The notes: generated from the sequence alone by a model not told the origin. 26,165 nucleotides of DNA from Tetrahymena elliotti 4EA (GCA_000231825.2 JH720295.1:500945-527109); one strand, 5' to 3'; shown: positions 1 through 12,974, counted from the first letter of the stretch. Made by a program: numbers and translations.

Positions 1-97
1 CTATAAATGAAGAATTTTTTTATTTGATTATTTGTAATAATAAAAAATATGAAATACAGTAACATCTTGAGTTAATTAAATAAATATTTTATTTTTT
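1..97. other. 3' flank of the giant gene
   Basis: AT-rich sequence between the window edge and the TGA stop at 98-100 of the minus-strand gene. I see no coding signal or structured element here. It is presumably the 3' untranslated region and downstream spacer. Confidence 0.5.
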
Positions 98-1950
98 TCA
101 GCTCAGTGAGAAATTTTGAGTAGGATTTTTTTACTCTTTTTGCTTTTAAAATGAGTGTGATAATTTATTAAATTGTTAGTTCTCATAGCTCTTATACAGG
201 TCTAATTTAAAATTAGATTTACGTACAATATGGCTGTATAGTTATTTCCAAAATTTTGAGCTTAGTTCTTTGAGATTTTTTTATTTTTTTGATTTCTTTA
301 AGATGCATTTCATGATTTTTATTCTAAAATATCGACCTATGAAAAATATCAATATGACAGAGAGTATGAAACAGATAATCAAAATATTGTTATCTTCAGC
401 AACCATTTAATTTATGTAATTTAAAACACCAAAGCAAACAGAAAAACCAAAGTTAATAAATACCTCATATATGTTCTTTTATCTACTTTTATAAGGCATA
501 ACTATTTCAAAAATAAAAAAATAAAAAAATAATTTTTTATGTAAAATTTTTACAATAAAGGATTAAAATGCAGTAAAGCAAAGAAATAGCACATAGTATA
601 GAGTATTTAATTGAGCTTACAGAAAAAAAAGCAGATTCTATTAAGTATACAAACATTCTATAGATAGTTGAAAATGATTCCCACCAGAAACCTTTGCTCA
701 ACTAAAAAATCAGTAAAAAAATATCATTTAACTTACTGTTCTAACCTGAACTCAAGAAATAACTCAGTGTAGCTACTATAGGTAATTAAACTATCATTAT
801 TATTAGACAAATAGTCAATCCTAGTTAATTATTTTCCAATAGTTAATTTGGATAATCTTTTGCATAGTTTTATCCTTCCAACTAAATGAAACTACACTAA
901 TTATTAATTATTTTAAAATTAAAATTATTTAAATCAAGAATAATAATATTACCATTCCAACACACATCTTAAAGATATAGGGCATCATATGAATCTAAAT
1001 AAAGATTATTACAATTTGGATTGAAGTTTTACTATATTTAAGAAACTATAGAAATAAAACTATGATTAACGAAATCAATAGGTGAAGAATAAGAGCTATC
1101 ACTACCCTGAAATACCAATAAGATAGAATAAATGATTTAAAAATCTAGTATAATTCACAATCTAAAAGTTTAACTAAATTTAAAGGAAAATTTGAGAACT
1201 CAAGTATTATCTGCTAAATCTGTGTAGGAAGCTCTAACATCAAAGGTGTAATAGTTGAAAAAATTTAGAAATACTATATCACTTACAGAAGTATATAAAA
1301 AATTTATGGCTCATAATTTATCCTTTACCCTAGCAAAGAACAAGTTTTCTTAATCTTATAGAAAATAACAGCTTTATTTATTTAGTCAACAACTAAATAG
1401 AAAAACCCAAAATTCATCAAAATTATAAATATGCTCATCTATCTGAATTGAAATCTACATCTATTTTTAATTAGTTAAAATTAAATTTTTGTGAAAAAAT
1501 CAATATTTTTTTTACTCTTCACATCTAAAAGGAGTTATTTAAAAATAACTTTCATTCCAAAAATTACCATCGATATCACAATCTAAACACAAAATTCCTA
1601 TGTTTCCTTTACAAAATAGTTTAAAAAATAGAACTTTAAATAAATTATTAATTACCTTATCTGCAATATCTATTTGGTGTAGATTTTAAATTTTGAAGTA
1701 CAGTTTTGCCAATATCTCCAACACAATTTGTTGGAATCAAACAGCTTTAATAGTTATACTCTGTCAATGAAGATCTCCAATAACCGAGAGGCAAATACAT
1801 TTAATCATTTTCACAAACGAATGGACATTTAAAACACTTAGAACCTTCCTTTAAGTTAAAAGTGCCTGTTGGGCATTTATAACAAAGATCCTTTTTTACT
1901 TCATCTTAGATCAAAGTTGTTCCTGTTGGACAAAGTTTTCTAAATTAGAA
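98..1950 (-). other. C-terminal Cys-rich plus multi-pass membrane module
   Basis: After LCPTGTT the chain carries a compact Cys motif set (YKCPTGTF, CFKCPFVCEND, NCVGD, GNIGILCLDCD, RCEEC). It then enters hydrophobic segments such as FIILMNFGFFYLVV, VVIALILHLLISLIIVLFL, LGLTICLIIMIV and NILIICFILSVILIFFIG. A NFPLNLVKLLDCEL motif sits between the second and third segments, as in many ciliate membrane proteins of this class. The final about 70 residues are Lys/Gln-rich and probably cytosolic. Four short introns (1461-1515, 897-952, 502-553 and the nearby 1607-1655) interrupt this module. Similarity to seven-transmembrane receptors is only topological. Confidence 0.65.
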
Positions 1951-4900
1951 AATCAGATAAAAAGGTTAAGACTACTCAATTTTGATGAAATTTCCTTAGA
2001 AGTCATAAACAGGAATGTAATTAAAATTTGAGGTCACTTTCACTTTAACCTAAGAACCTAACCTGCCATAAATACTCATATTATTTTTCAGATCAAATAG
2101 ACCATTTTTTTATTTAATTTAATTAGGAACTACACAATAGTCTTCATTAATTAACTCAAAACTCATGATTATATCATCTAATAGTTCGGAGACTATTTAT
2201 CCTTCTAAATTTATAAGCTAAATCTAAAAGTTTTACTAAAATAAAGTTAACTTAAATTTAAGTAATGAAAAAATCTTTACTCTCAAAATTCCACTTGTAA
2301 AATTTGGGAATATAATATTATCTAAGTACTAAACATCACTTAAAAATCCTTGATATCCAACAGCTTATGAGATTAGAGTATTTCCATAGAGTTAAGCTGT
2401 ATTATTAATTAAAATGTTATTGTAAATGCTTTAAATAGGAAGATTATGAAGCTGTGAGAAAACACTTCCTATTTTAGCTTCATTCAAAATAAATATTGAA
2501 CTGATAATATTTAAATTATCAATACTATTTTAATTATTTCCATTTGAAACTATTGCTCCACCATAATTTTATGCTTTATTTTATATGAAGGTAGATTTAA
2601 TAACAAACAAATTTGAGCTTTCTACAAAAACAGCTCCCCCATGCATGGCTGCAGTATTTTGAATAAAAGTACAGTTTTAAATATTCTAAACTGCTTGAGT
2701 GTATTAACTCTAATCTTCATTTAATTAACTTTATTATTATTCTAAAAAACGAGAAATTTTATTTTGGATAGGTGTATTTAGATATAGAGACCCTCCATTA
2801 ACCGCAGTATTTTTTTAGAAATTGCTATCTTTTACAATAGCTTATATAGAATTTATTGATATATTTCCTTATGCACAAACTAAGCATTCATTTTCTTCAA
2901 ACAACAACTTATTTATTGTGACTTTATTAGATTTAATTTAAATCAAGCTTTTAAATAATGAACTTTCCAAAATATTTTATGCTCCTATTGCTTTGTTTTA
3001 TTTAAATTCATCATTTTCAATTTAAATATTTTGGGAGCTAATATTAATTAAATTATTATATGTAGCTAGATTCCTATATGTATTTTTGATTAAATATAAA
3101 TATTTTATTCCTTCTGTGTTCAATAATTTCTGGTATCCTAATTCTAAAATATTTTTATCATAAATGCTTAATTCTACAAATTTTTGAGTAGAAATAAAGT
3201 TGCATTGAACAAAATCCAACCCATACAAATTTGATATTGCAAAATGGCTGTATATTTAATTTAAATTTTAATATTTTTCGATCAGAGGGAAAATTTATTT
3301 AGAGAGATCAAGCATGGCATCTGTTGTTTTAAATAAAATTAGCTAAAATAATAATTGACTTTTATAATGAGATTGATATGAAAAGAAAGTGCTTCCAAGA
3401 AGAGATATATTATCTGTAAAGCTACAATTTGTAACTACCAAGAAATATTTGCTAAGAGATTTTGAGATATAAATTGCTCCACCCTTAGATAGAGATAAAT
3501 TATTACTAAAATCAGAATTTTGCATGAAAATTGATGACGTCGATTTTGTAAAGCTTAAGTCAATGAAAATAGCTCCTCCATAACATTCCTAAGTGAAAAG
3601 ATTGACTTTACTTTAATTATCTGTAAATTAAGATTAATCTATTAATATTCTGGCTTAGTCAATAGCTATCCAGTAAATAGCTCCACCTTAAAAAGCAATA
3701 CCTCCTTTATAAGTAGTATTAAGTATATTGAATAGCTAAGAATTGACTTAGGCAAACCCTCCTTTGATACTAGATTACTATATTACATTGTTACTATTTT
3801 ATTCAAAAGTAATATTTTTAAAATTGACACTAGCACTACCTAAAACCAGAAAGTAATGCTGCTAGTTAGGTAAAAAAGATGTAAAAATGCTATCTGAAAT
3901 TTCTACCTATCCAACCAAATTAGTAATTGTTAAAGAAGAGGTTATTTTATTAGCATCACATTAAAAATCCTATTTTTTAATAAAGAAAAAATTTGTAATA
4001 AATTGTTTAAAATTAAAATAATGAAGTAATAAAAATAATAAATATTCTCATAAATTCACTATTTTTAAATTTTAACTTCATAACAAAAAATTCAAAAAAA
4101 AACCTTTTAAATTAAAAATATTTTGTGTGAAGTATTATTTTTAATTTAAAATTTTTGAGAAAGCACATTAACTAATCTAAAATATTTTTTAATTTAAAAA
4201 GAAATTTCATACTTTTTTACAGTTGATTTTGGTTATATTCAAATATTTAAAATTTTAGATTATAATATTGCCATCTACTTTAGAATCTATGTTAATAAAG
4301 CTCTATGTTTTGTCATTTAAATTATCTTCTTTGTAGCTAAATAATTACAAATTCTAAAGAGTTACATCAATTAATTCAATTAAATAAGTTTTTTTATTAT
4401 TTTCTCCTTCTTTATTTTTTTATTATTTGATTGAAATCAAATCTTAATAAGAGATTAAGTTGATAAATTAAGTATTTGAAATTGTACAAGTGGTATTCAT
4501 AGATTAAAAGTCTAGGATATTTGAAGTAAATGCAGCTTTTTATATACTACCAACAACCAACTGATTAACATTAATAGATAATACAGTTTATATCTGTATG
4601 AGTTAAACTATAGCTGAGTCTTATATTTATATGTTTTGAATTTACAAACTAGATATTTGATAAAAATAGAAATATCTGCAATTTTTTAAAAACTCTATGT
4701 CATATGAGTGAAATCTATTGTTTTCAAATAAAATATCTGAAATGATAATTCTTACATTTAAACTTAATTAAAATTAAGTAATTATAGAGTTTGAGCTGAG
4801 TATTTCATTATTTTGAAATAAAAATTCATTAAAACTAAAGAATTCCTTGCTGGTTAATAGGGTATTCTATTAAGATAGACCAAAGATTTAAGTATTTTAT

Positions 4901-7900
4901 AATTTATTTTATATAAATTTAAAGCTTTTTATATTTAAAAAATCTAAATTAAAAAGTGGAGAAATCAAATCTTTATTTTAAGCAGCTATTGTATTATTCA
5001 TAATTACTACATCCATTATTTATGAAGTTTTGAAGTTTATAGTATTAATTAGATTAGAACTTAGTATATTTGAGTGGCTGCAGACCATTTGTTAAATTTT
5101 AAATTTTGACACTGATTATGAATTTTAGATATCTAATAGAGCATAAATTAGAGAAGATTATTCAGTAAGATTACTATTCAATAGTTATATATTATTAATA
5201 TTTAAAGTTCCTGTTTATAAAAAGTAGAGAAATTACGATTATTTAAGGGAGCTTCTGTTAATAACTATATTTTTTAATTCATATTTAAGAGAAGAAGATG
5301 AGCTTATGAATTTTACATCTAAAAGTTTAGAATTTTAAATGAAAATATCATTAAATTTTAAGTTATCAATGAGCATGGTTCCATTAAAATTATCAACTCT
5401 AAAAGTAAAAAAATTAGGAGTGTTGTGATTTATTTATGTAAAGCTTGTATTTGTGATTGTAATTTAATTAATAAATTTATCTTCAATCACAAACCCAAAT
5501 ACTGAGTCTTACTATTTTTGAATGAAATCAATATTTTCGATTGTTATTTTGTTAAAACCATGAATTTATGCAGATTGAGCCTAATGAATCACAAAATTTT
5601 CATTATTTGAAGTTTAATTTGCTCGAATAGTTAAAGAAAGATGCTCTAATGAGTAAATCTAAGTTTAAAAGTCAACATCAATTGAAAATTAAATGGTTTC
5701 ATAGCATACACGACTTTAATCCACATATTAAATGACAATTTCTATTTCCCTCAATAAGAGTTCATTGTAAAAAACTAGTGCTCTTAGAAGATCTGGTTCA
5801 TTCAAAATTAGCTTTTTAAAATTGTATCCATATAGTTTTTAAATATTGTAAGGGTCATCAATAGTACCTTTACCCAAAGGTTTAGATGAATCTCCACAAA
5901 ATACATAAATTATGGATTGTTTCTTAAAGTAGCAGCCTGGATCATTGATTAAGCAAAGTTAGCATTTTTTTCTTTGTTTATCATATCTTATTTCATATCT
6001 CTCGAGTTCCTAATATTAGCTCAAAACTTTTTATTTACAAGTAAAGCATTTCATTTAATATAATTATAAAGGATCATAATGAATTTTCATATCATTATCT
6101 TCACATGTCTCACATCTTTTTTTCAATTTTAAATTAAATAATTCAAATTTTATAAATAAATAAAAAGCTATTTTAAATTTTTTTCATCAAATTTATTTGG
6201 GAAACTCTCATACACATAAAACACCCTCCCATGATTGATAATCAATTGGTGGGTAAGCTTATTCAAAAAATGAAATAGATGAGAGGGGGTAGTTTACAAA
6301 TATTAATTTTGAATTCATTCAATTACGCAATTTTAATAAAATTTATTTTTTTTTAATTTGGCACTTTTTTAATCATGAAAATGTTTATTTAAGTAAGAGA
6401 TTAAATAAAAAATAAATGCTTTAGAGATAAATTTATTTCAAAAATAGAAATAAGAAAAGAAATTTAAATTACAGCATTGGGCAAAGCTTGCAGTTAAATT
6501 ATGATGAATCAAAAGTGACCATTTAGGATATTTCTTTGAGATAATTAGAATTGAAATACATATTGGCAATAAAAATTTCTATAGAACTTATTTGATTAAA
6601 TAGGAGATCTGTATTACAATCAATGCATAATGGCTCATCTAAATAATATACACAGTTTGAGCAAAAATTTCCACATTAAGGTAGATCACACGATATTGAG
6701 TCCCTACTTAACCTTCTTTCATAATCACAACTTGTACATAGCATAATTATTTAGAATGTTTCATTATACTAAATACGTTATTGAAGTGAAAAATTCTTTA
6801 GAATATCTCTTTCATTAGTAAATATATTAGTAAAATTAACTCTTTCATTTTAAAGATAGCCTGCTTCAAAGCAAGATTGACAACCTTCTGGACATCTTAT
6901 ACAACTTGAGATACTTGGAATGAATCCATAGTTACATTATGTGCATTAATATAAAAGTTAATTACCATAATTTGTAAACTCTAGACAATTCAAACAATTT
7001 GGTATCTAATCAATAATAAATTACTAAGAAAAAGTAAATAAAAAGTTATTTTACAAGGTCAGAGCAAAATCTACTATTATCGATAGGTGGAGTACCATCT
7101 ATAATTAGAGGTATATTTGAAAATGGCTTATTAACAGATAAATTTGTACCATATTCCACCATAGCCATACAGACATTTTTCTCATATAAAATGCACATCC
7201 AGTAATGATCTTCACAAAAATAAGAATTTCCTTAATAATTTGAATAATTATACTAAATACAATCTGAATTGTAAAGGCATCTGTAAGAATCGCAATTTAA
7301 ACAATCATCTATGATATATTCATAATCAGAAGGTCTATATTAAAAATAAGTTTTAAAATGTTTGTTTGAATTTTTTGCTAAAAAATCAATTTCTAAGCAA
7401 TTTGATTTATATGGTCTATAACAGTCAAATCCTAATTTAAAATATAATTAATTTTTTAGTTAGTTAAATAAATTTAATTACTATTTTTGAAGCTGACCAA
7501 ATATCCTTACTTGCACTTTATGCAGTATTTATTTAATAAACCAGGAGTATAAACATTTAATCCAAATACTTTTGAGTTTACATATTTATCATTCAGCTCT
7601 TTGTTTTAAAATAATAAATAATATTTACAATATTCTAATTATTTTTATAATCTTATTTAATTTTAATTTTGAAATCAATTTATTTTTATTTAAATTATAA
7701 AATAAAATTGGTGTTTATTATAAAATTACAATAAGAGCACTCAAGGCAATCGAATCCACACTTTTCACAATAACTAAGATCTTCACTAATCATGTATCCT
7801 TCTTGACAAAACCTGCAAGTAAATTAAGAAATCTAAAAATTAAACATATTATTTGAATATTATTCGAAAGTTAAGTCTTCATAATTTGTCATAGATTTTT

Positions 7901-10900
7901 TTTCATTATCTATGATGCTCATACCACATTCTAAGCAACCTTCAGGGCATTAGCTACATTGATAATTAGAATTAACATAGAAAAGATACTTACATTTTAA
8001 GCACCTAGCATTTCCTTTCAAATCTATATCACATCTTGTACATTATGATTAACCTATATTTTTATATTAAATTGCCATGAAATATATTTAAATTCACTTT
8101 TTTATACACTAGGTAGATTATTGAATTTTCTTAATTTTAAATTATCCTTGAGCACCTCCTGATTCAATTTAGTAGTAAAGAGTTTATTCAAAGTTATTTT
8201 ATAGTCTTTTTATTCCTGTAAAATTCACTATCATCTAAGTACAAATTTTTTACTGAAAAGAAGAATTTCCCCTATATTTTTTTATTTCTTAAAAAATAAA
8301 AGAAAATTAGAATAGATTTTACCATTTATTAGCCTCTATGTTGCACTCTGCACACTAAATATTTATTTTTTTAATATACTCAAACATTTAAGAAATAGAA
8401 TCTATCTAATATTCATATACTTCTTAATCACATTTCACACATACTTACTTTTAAGTTTTCTTATCTATGTATAGGAAATAGTTTTCAATGCATTATGTGC
8501 AAGTATCTAAATCTTTACAGCTTCTACAACTTTAATTATCATAATTAAAAATAAATGTAAAATAAAATAGTTGTTTATTGGTCATTAATCTTATCTTTAT
8601 TTATAAGCATTCTAAAAATTAAGCTCCATATTCATTTTTATTGGATTTGAGGGAGAGCACCTACTGAGTAGAGTATTTTTTGATATCTAAATTAACTCTT
8701 AGAGTTATAGTTAGATTATCTTCATTTTTTAAAAATTTATTAAGCTAAATATCTACTCTCCATACTTCTTTGCCAAAATTAATGACTTTTAAACTGAATG
8801 AAACCCAGTTGTAGCTATGACCTCCCTCCTCCACACTCTCTCTAAATTGAGCTTCATTAAGTATTAAATTTAATTCAGATCCATAAATAAATCAATCATA
8901 TAAATAAATAAGAATAAAACTAGAATTACCCTTCTGAGCATGTATTGCTTCCTTAAGAGCAATCAGAGTAAGGAAAGCAACCTTCTTTGACATATGATAA
9001 TTCAAAATTGAAATAACCATTTTATACATTTCCAGTTTATTAATAGCATTAACCATTTCCAGGGTTTCTGAAATTTTTTGGACAAATTAAGCATGTATTT
9101 ATCTAATCATTTGTATCAACCACCTTGCAGTAATTATTTTTATCTTTACAAATGCTTACTTAGAATATATTGATTTCATTAATATCTTATTTAAAACATT
9201 CTGTATCTTATCTATAATTAAATAAGCATTCACTTCTACCATACCATGAAGTATCTATTTTTTCCAATAAAATACATTTTCCGAATTGTTTTTAGAGGCA
9301 AAATCCTAAGGGGCAGATAGTGCAGCCTTATTGGTTTATATTCAAGCATTTTCCTTTATTAAAAATTGAATTTAATTGAGAAGTATTTGAAATTTGTTTA
9401 CCAGAACTATCTTAACAATATTTATCACTTAGAGAAACACAATATCCATTTAAGAGACATTAACTTAAAGAACATCTTGAGCACTATTAAGAGCTATTTT
9501 ATAAAACACATCTACCTTAATCATCTGAGCACTTAATATTTCCATCCATTTTTTAACAAAACTCTCCATTTTAATTTGTGTTTAAGCAATAAACTCCAAC
9601 AAAGCAAGTTAACTTAATCCAAAATAAATTTAAAAAAAGTGATATTTCTAAAGTTATTTACAATTAATTAATTTTAATGAGGAATATCTTAATCCTTTAA
9701 AGAAACGCAAAATCCACTATCTTTATAAATTCCTATTTTAAAAATAAACAACTAATCATATTTTTCTTCATAATAACTAATGAGAAAAAATATTTTTTAT
9801 TTACTATTTTGAATAATTTACCTATAAGTTTTGGATTTTAATAATCTAGGGAGAAGCACTTGTTTTGACTCTAAGTTAATCCTTACAGTAAACAGTACCT
9901 AAATATTAATCAATAAATATTTCGAGTAATTTAACAATTTTAAATACTATGAAAAGCATTATTGAGCTCCATATCTTTTGACTTCTTTCAACTATAAACA
10001 AAATCCAGTAACATTTTCTCTTCCAGGATATTGTAGAGATAATAGATTACACTACCTATTTTTTAAGCAATAACCTATTGCACAATTAGTAGCTGATTGA
10101 GTTGATTCAGCTAAACATGAATGATTTTCATCTCTCCCTATTCTATTTGGATCCTGATTACTTAATTCAACACAAACTCCCTACAACAAACAGTAGTCTC
10201 CTAACAAGCAACTCACAGAATTAGCTTTTTATTTTATTTTGATAACAATTAAATAAATTTATTAAAATGATTTAAAAATGTTAAATAATATTAAAACCTA
10301 CAATTAGTTTTTATCTTAGAATTTTTATAAAATAATGTTTTTGAGTTTAAAATAGAATAACTCATTAAATTTATTTTCCAAATAAATAGTTTGATTTTTA
10401 TTTAAAATTTTTAAACTATTTTTTTAAATCTATTTTTGAATAAGTAAGCTAATTTTTTACCTTAGTTAAGATCAAGACACTACTCATCAGAACCCTTTGC
10501 TTTTACATCAGATCTATCTTTGAAGTCTATACTGGTTAGCATTAAGGGATGGCAAACTTAAAAATTGCTAATTTATAATTTTAAAAATAAAAATAAGTAA
10601 TATTTGTTAATATTTCTTACTCATATTTCATAATGCAGTATTGATCAGAATTGCAAAGTTATATCCCTATTTTAATTAATTATTTTTTTTATTTTATGGA
10701 AATAAAATAATTTTAATTTTACCTAAATAAGAGGCTTGCATTGGTTGTAGGCAATATTAACTAATTAATTCTCTACCTACTAAAAATTTACCTTAGAAAT
10801 ATGCTCCTAAATTCATACAATATTTTTTTGTTTGAGAGATTTCATAAATACAATATCCATCAGGACATCTATCAATATCTTATCCTCCACTATCGCTATA

Positions 10901-12974
10901 AGGTTAATAAGGTATACATTTAGTTGTCCCTACTTCTTTTGCAAAATTTGGTTAGCCTTAAATTGGAGATAGTTTAATGCAGGCTTGTGTCTAACTTTTT
11001 GGCTCAGTGATCAGGCATTCATCATCTGACAAACATATCCTTTTTTAGAAATTTTATTTAATTAATTTAAAGATCAAGAGAATTTAAATTTCATTTAAAA
11101 AAAATATTTTTTATCCAGTTATTTTATTTACTATCCTTATTTAATTTAATGTAGAAATATCAAATAAAACAATTCAAGAATTTAATTTATTTGTTGATTT
11201 AATATGTGAGAATTACTAAAAATACAAAAGAAAAAAGAGGGAAAGATACTTTTGTTAAAAAATATTTCTATATCGTTGTAAATGAGATTTACTAGACTTA
11301 ATAATGAGTATCTGTGATGCAATTATTCTTAATGGGGTGTAATTAAATTGATAAGAATAAAAAATACTACATTTATTATTTGGGAACACAATATCTATTA
11401 GGGCCTGAACCAATAATTTAATTTTCTTATATGCATGTATAAGATATTGAATCTTCTTAAGTACCGCTTACAATAATTTATCCTATACAATGAGAGCGAG
11501 AACAAAATAATATCTATTTAGGATCTATAAAACATTTAAAACATTATTTTAAAATAATTTTTTGAAATTTGATAAATTACCTAAATCTTCACCTTACATC
11601 ATACATTCTTAACCTGTTTTTACTCCCTTTATTAATTAAAAATGGTTTTAAATATGAGAGTGTAATTAATATTTACAATAATATTCTTTTTTTTTGCGAT
11701 TAGTTCACATTTATTATTTTTAATACAAGTTTCAGGCTAAGATTAATAAGTGGCATAACACTCTTGAAAATCGGGTTCAGAATCGGCCCCACACTTGTTA
11801 TTTTTTAGCTTAGAAATTCTATTAACACCATTCATTTTAACACAATTTAGATAAGATATGCAATATCTTTTTGATTTTTAGTAAATTTAAGTTAAATTAA
11901 TAGTAAATAATTGAAGATTAGTTACCCTTATATGCAAGAGTCTATTTCATCAGATTAATTAACAGAAACATTTAGTTCGATGCAAGATTTACTTTTAGTT
12001 ATCCCCACTATTTATTTAGTTATATCACTGATTTCAACTATTTAATTTTTTTAATAAATACAGAAATTGCTTTATACATACACAATGACACCTATTTTTG
12101 TATTTTATTAATAATTAATATGAAATCTCAATAAAATTTTTTTTACGGTCTTGTGGAAGAGATTGATTTGTCTATTTTACATAAACACAATAATTAATAC
12201 TTTTATAAAAGAAAACACCGCTCACCAATTGATTTAAAAGATAAGATGTACACAAAGATTCACTCCTAGAAATCTCAAGAAAACATACTTCAGATTAATC
12301 ATTAAAGCAGCTTTTAACATTATCTATTTATTCTATTTTAACACATTGGCCTTTGTCATTTATTCCTGCATAATCTGTTTTGTTCATCTCAACACATAAT
12401 TACCCATTAAAACACTCACTTTTGGCAAATTAAATTTTAATTAAGTGAACATCAAAATATTTATTTATTTACTTTATTTGACATTAGCATTCAAAACTTA
12501 AATGTTAAGACTAATAAGGATAAATGAAGCCGTCTTATTGAAAACAATACTCTCGATTTAACTGTTATATTGCTTAATATTTTTTTATGTGAGAAAATAA
12601 CTGAAATATTTTTATGCTTTACATTTAAGGTCGAAAGAAGTTATTTAAACATCTGATTTTTCAATGCAATTTAAAATATTATTCTTATCTAAATAACTAC
12701 CTATAAAACTAGTAAAGGAATCACTTTTCAACTTAATGCACATAGTTTTATTCTAATTTATGCATATTTTATTTGAATTTACAGCACAATAGTCTATTAA
12801 ACTTATTTCTCCATCATTAACACAATTTCCATTTATGCTTAATCCTGTATAATTATTTAAAATAATATTCAAGCATTTTCTCTCATCCTATGAAAAGCAC
12901 TAATTAACTGGGCAAGACTAACAATTTAGCTTTTGTATTAACTGTAGAACTAAAAAGATGATTAAACAATACAT
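98..12974 (-). CDS. Giant cysteine-rich, beta-helix, multi-pass membrane protein (26 exons)
   Basis: Reading TAA/TAG as Gln gives one spliced gene of 10,569 coding nt (3,522 residues). The start ATG at 12972-12974 opens a signal peptide (MYCLIIFLVLQL, then Cys-rich sequence); the TGA stop is at 98-100. Order of parts: cysteine-rich ectodomain about residues 20-1668; CETC/CFTC linker, then a pectin-lyase-type start (VFCGDSSKPLGKGT) near residue 1737; beta-helix with Pmp-like GGA(I/V) motifs to about 2950; a second Cys-rich stretch (CPTGTT, YKCPTGTF, GNIGILCLDCD) about 2980-3110; then roughly eight or nine hydrophobic segments and a Lys/Gln-rich tail. All 25 intron phases agree and the total divides by three, which strongly supports a single gene. 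The architecture matches the ciliate proteins usually named 'transmembrane protein, putative' and suggests a cell-surface adhesion or receptor role. That role is inference. The weakest joins are the introns at 6116-6472, 11040-11292 and 12419-12472. Confidence 0.8.
1990..5930 (-). other. Beta-helix (pectin-lyase/Pmp-like) domain of the giant protein
   Basis: Two long exons (4213-6115 and 1656-3969) are free of in-frame TGA over 4.2 kb. The translation is rich in short Asn/Ser/Phe/Ile turns typical of right-handed parallel beta-helices. GGA-type motifs like those of chlamydial Pmp repeats occur on the minus strand near 2559 (YGGA), 2637 (HGGAV), 3478 (KGGAIY), 3580 (YGGAIF) and 3682 (QGGAIY), with variants GGS near 2788, GGI near 3712 and GGF near 3766. 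The GGA motifs are confined to the second exon; the first exon is a more divergent part of the same fold. A 243-nt intron separates the two in phase 0. Confidence 0.7.
6199..6292. other. Structured GC-rich island inside a 357-nt intron
   Basis: This stretch stands out from the surrounding AT-rich intron (6116-6472). It contains an inner imperfect palindrome at 6228-6252 (ATTGAT, one-base centre, ATCAAT, with wobble pairs and flanking CCC and GGG). A possible outer stem pairs CTCTCAT (6205-6211) with ATGAGAG (6279-6285). A polypurine run GAGAGGGGGT follows at 6281-6290. It could be an intronic structured RNA or a DNA-level regulatory element. No snoRNA box pattern was identified with confidence. 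Confidence 0.4.
6473..12914 (-). other. Cysteine-rich ectodomain of the giant protein
   Basis: About 1,640 residues with cysteines recurring every few to 20 residues. The N-terminal half repeats short units of the type C-x(3-7)-C followed by G-x-C, for example SCLLGDYCLLQGVC, NCAIGYCLKNRQC and RCSLSQCLLNGYC. The later half changes to C-x2-C pairs with CPEGC, such as CIRCPEGCQSC, CSQCPEGCLEC and CTRCDIDLKG. The first style resembles small disulfide modules of ciliate surface proteins; the second resembles furin/TNFR-like C-x2-C repeats. Between them, about 8600-8850, lies a stretch with few Cys (HSYNWVSFSLKV, then KEVWRVDIQLN) that looks like a beta-sandwich insert. The cysteine density implies an extracellular, disulfide-bonded domain. 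Confidence 0.75.

Larger units (their letters stand above)
502..12622 (-). other. Intron map of the giant gene
   Basis: Proposed introns in transcript order: 12573-12622, 12419-12472, 12092-12146, 11867-11925, 11627-11676, 11525-11580, 11040-11292, 10667-10722, 10568-10620, 10225-10460, 9899-9947, 9733-9821, 9613-9661, 8842-8929, 8272-8322, 8054-8107, 7635-7729, 7432-7481, 7006-7054, 6116-6472, 3970-4212, 1607-1655, 1461-1515, 897-952, 502-553. All begin GT and end AG, and most are 49-60 nt. Each was chosen because it removes an in-frame TGA or restores a Cys-spacing or membrane-module frame. The one at 12419-12472 is a multiple of three with no TGA inside, so it could be retained. The one at 7006-7054 has an alternative in-frame acceptor at 7024. 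Confidence 0.7.

Noticed and set aside
568..1065. Plus-strand open frame beginning MQQSKEIAHSIEY
   Set aside because: It lies antisense to the membrane module of the giant gene. The minus strand reads as consistent membrane segments with proper introns, so this frame is a shadow kept open because only TGA stops translation.
1083..1451. Plus-strand open frame of about 120 codons
   Set aside because: It is antisense to exon 953-1460, which carries the NFPLNLVKLLDCEL motif and transmembrane helices; there is no independent support.
3022..3525. Short separate minus-strand ORFs
   Set aside because: They are fragments of the giant gene's beta-helix exon, in its frame, cut only by TAA/TAG codons that encode Gln here.
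6116..6472. A gene boundary splitting the giant gene in two
   Set aside because: The downstream half would lack an ATG before its first Cys motif and lack a signal peptide. The upstream half would run into low-complexity sequence, whereas splicing restores both phase and C-x2-C spacing. Kept as the main alternative.
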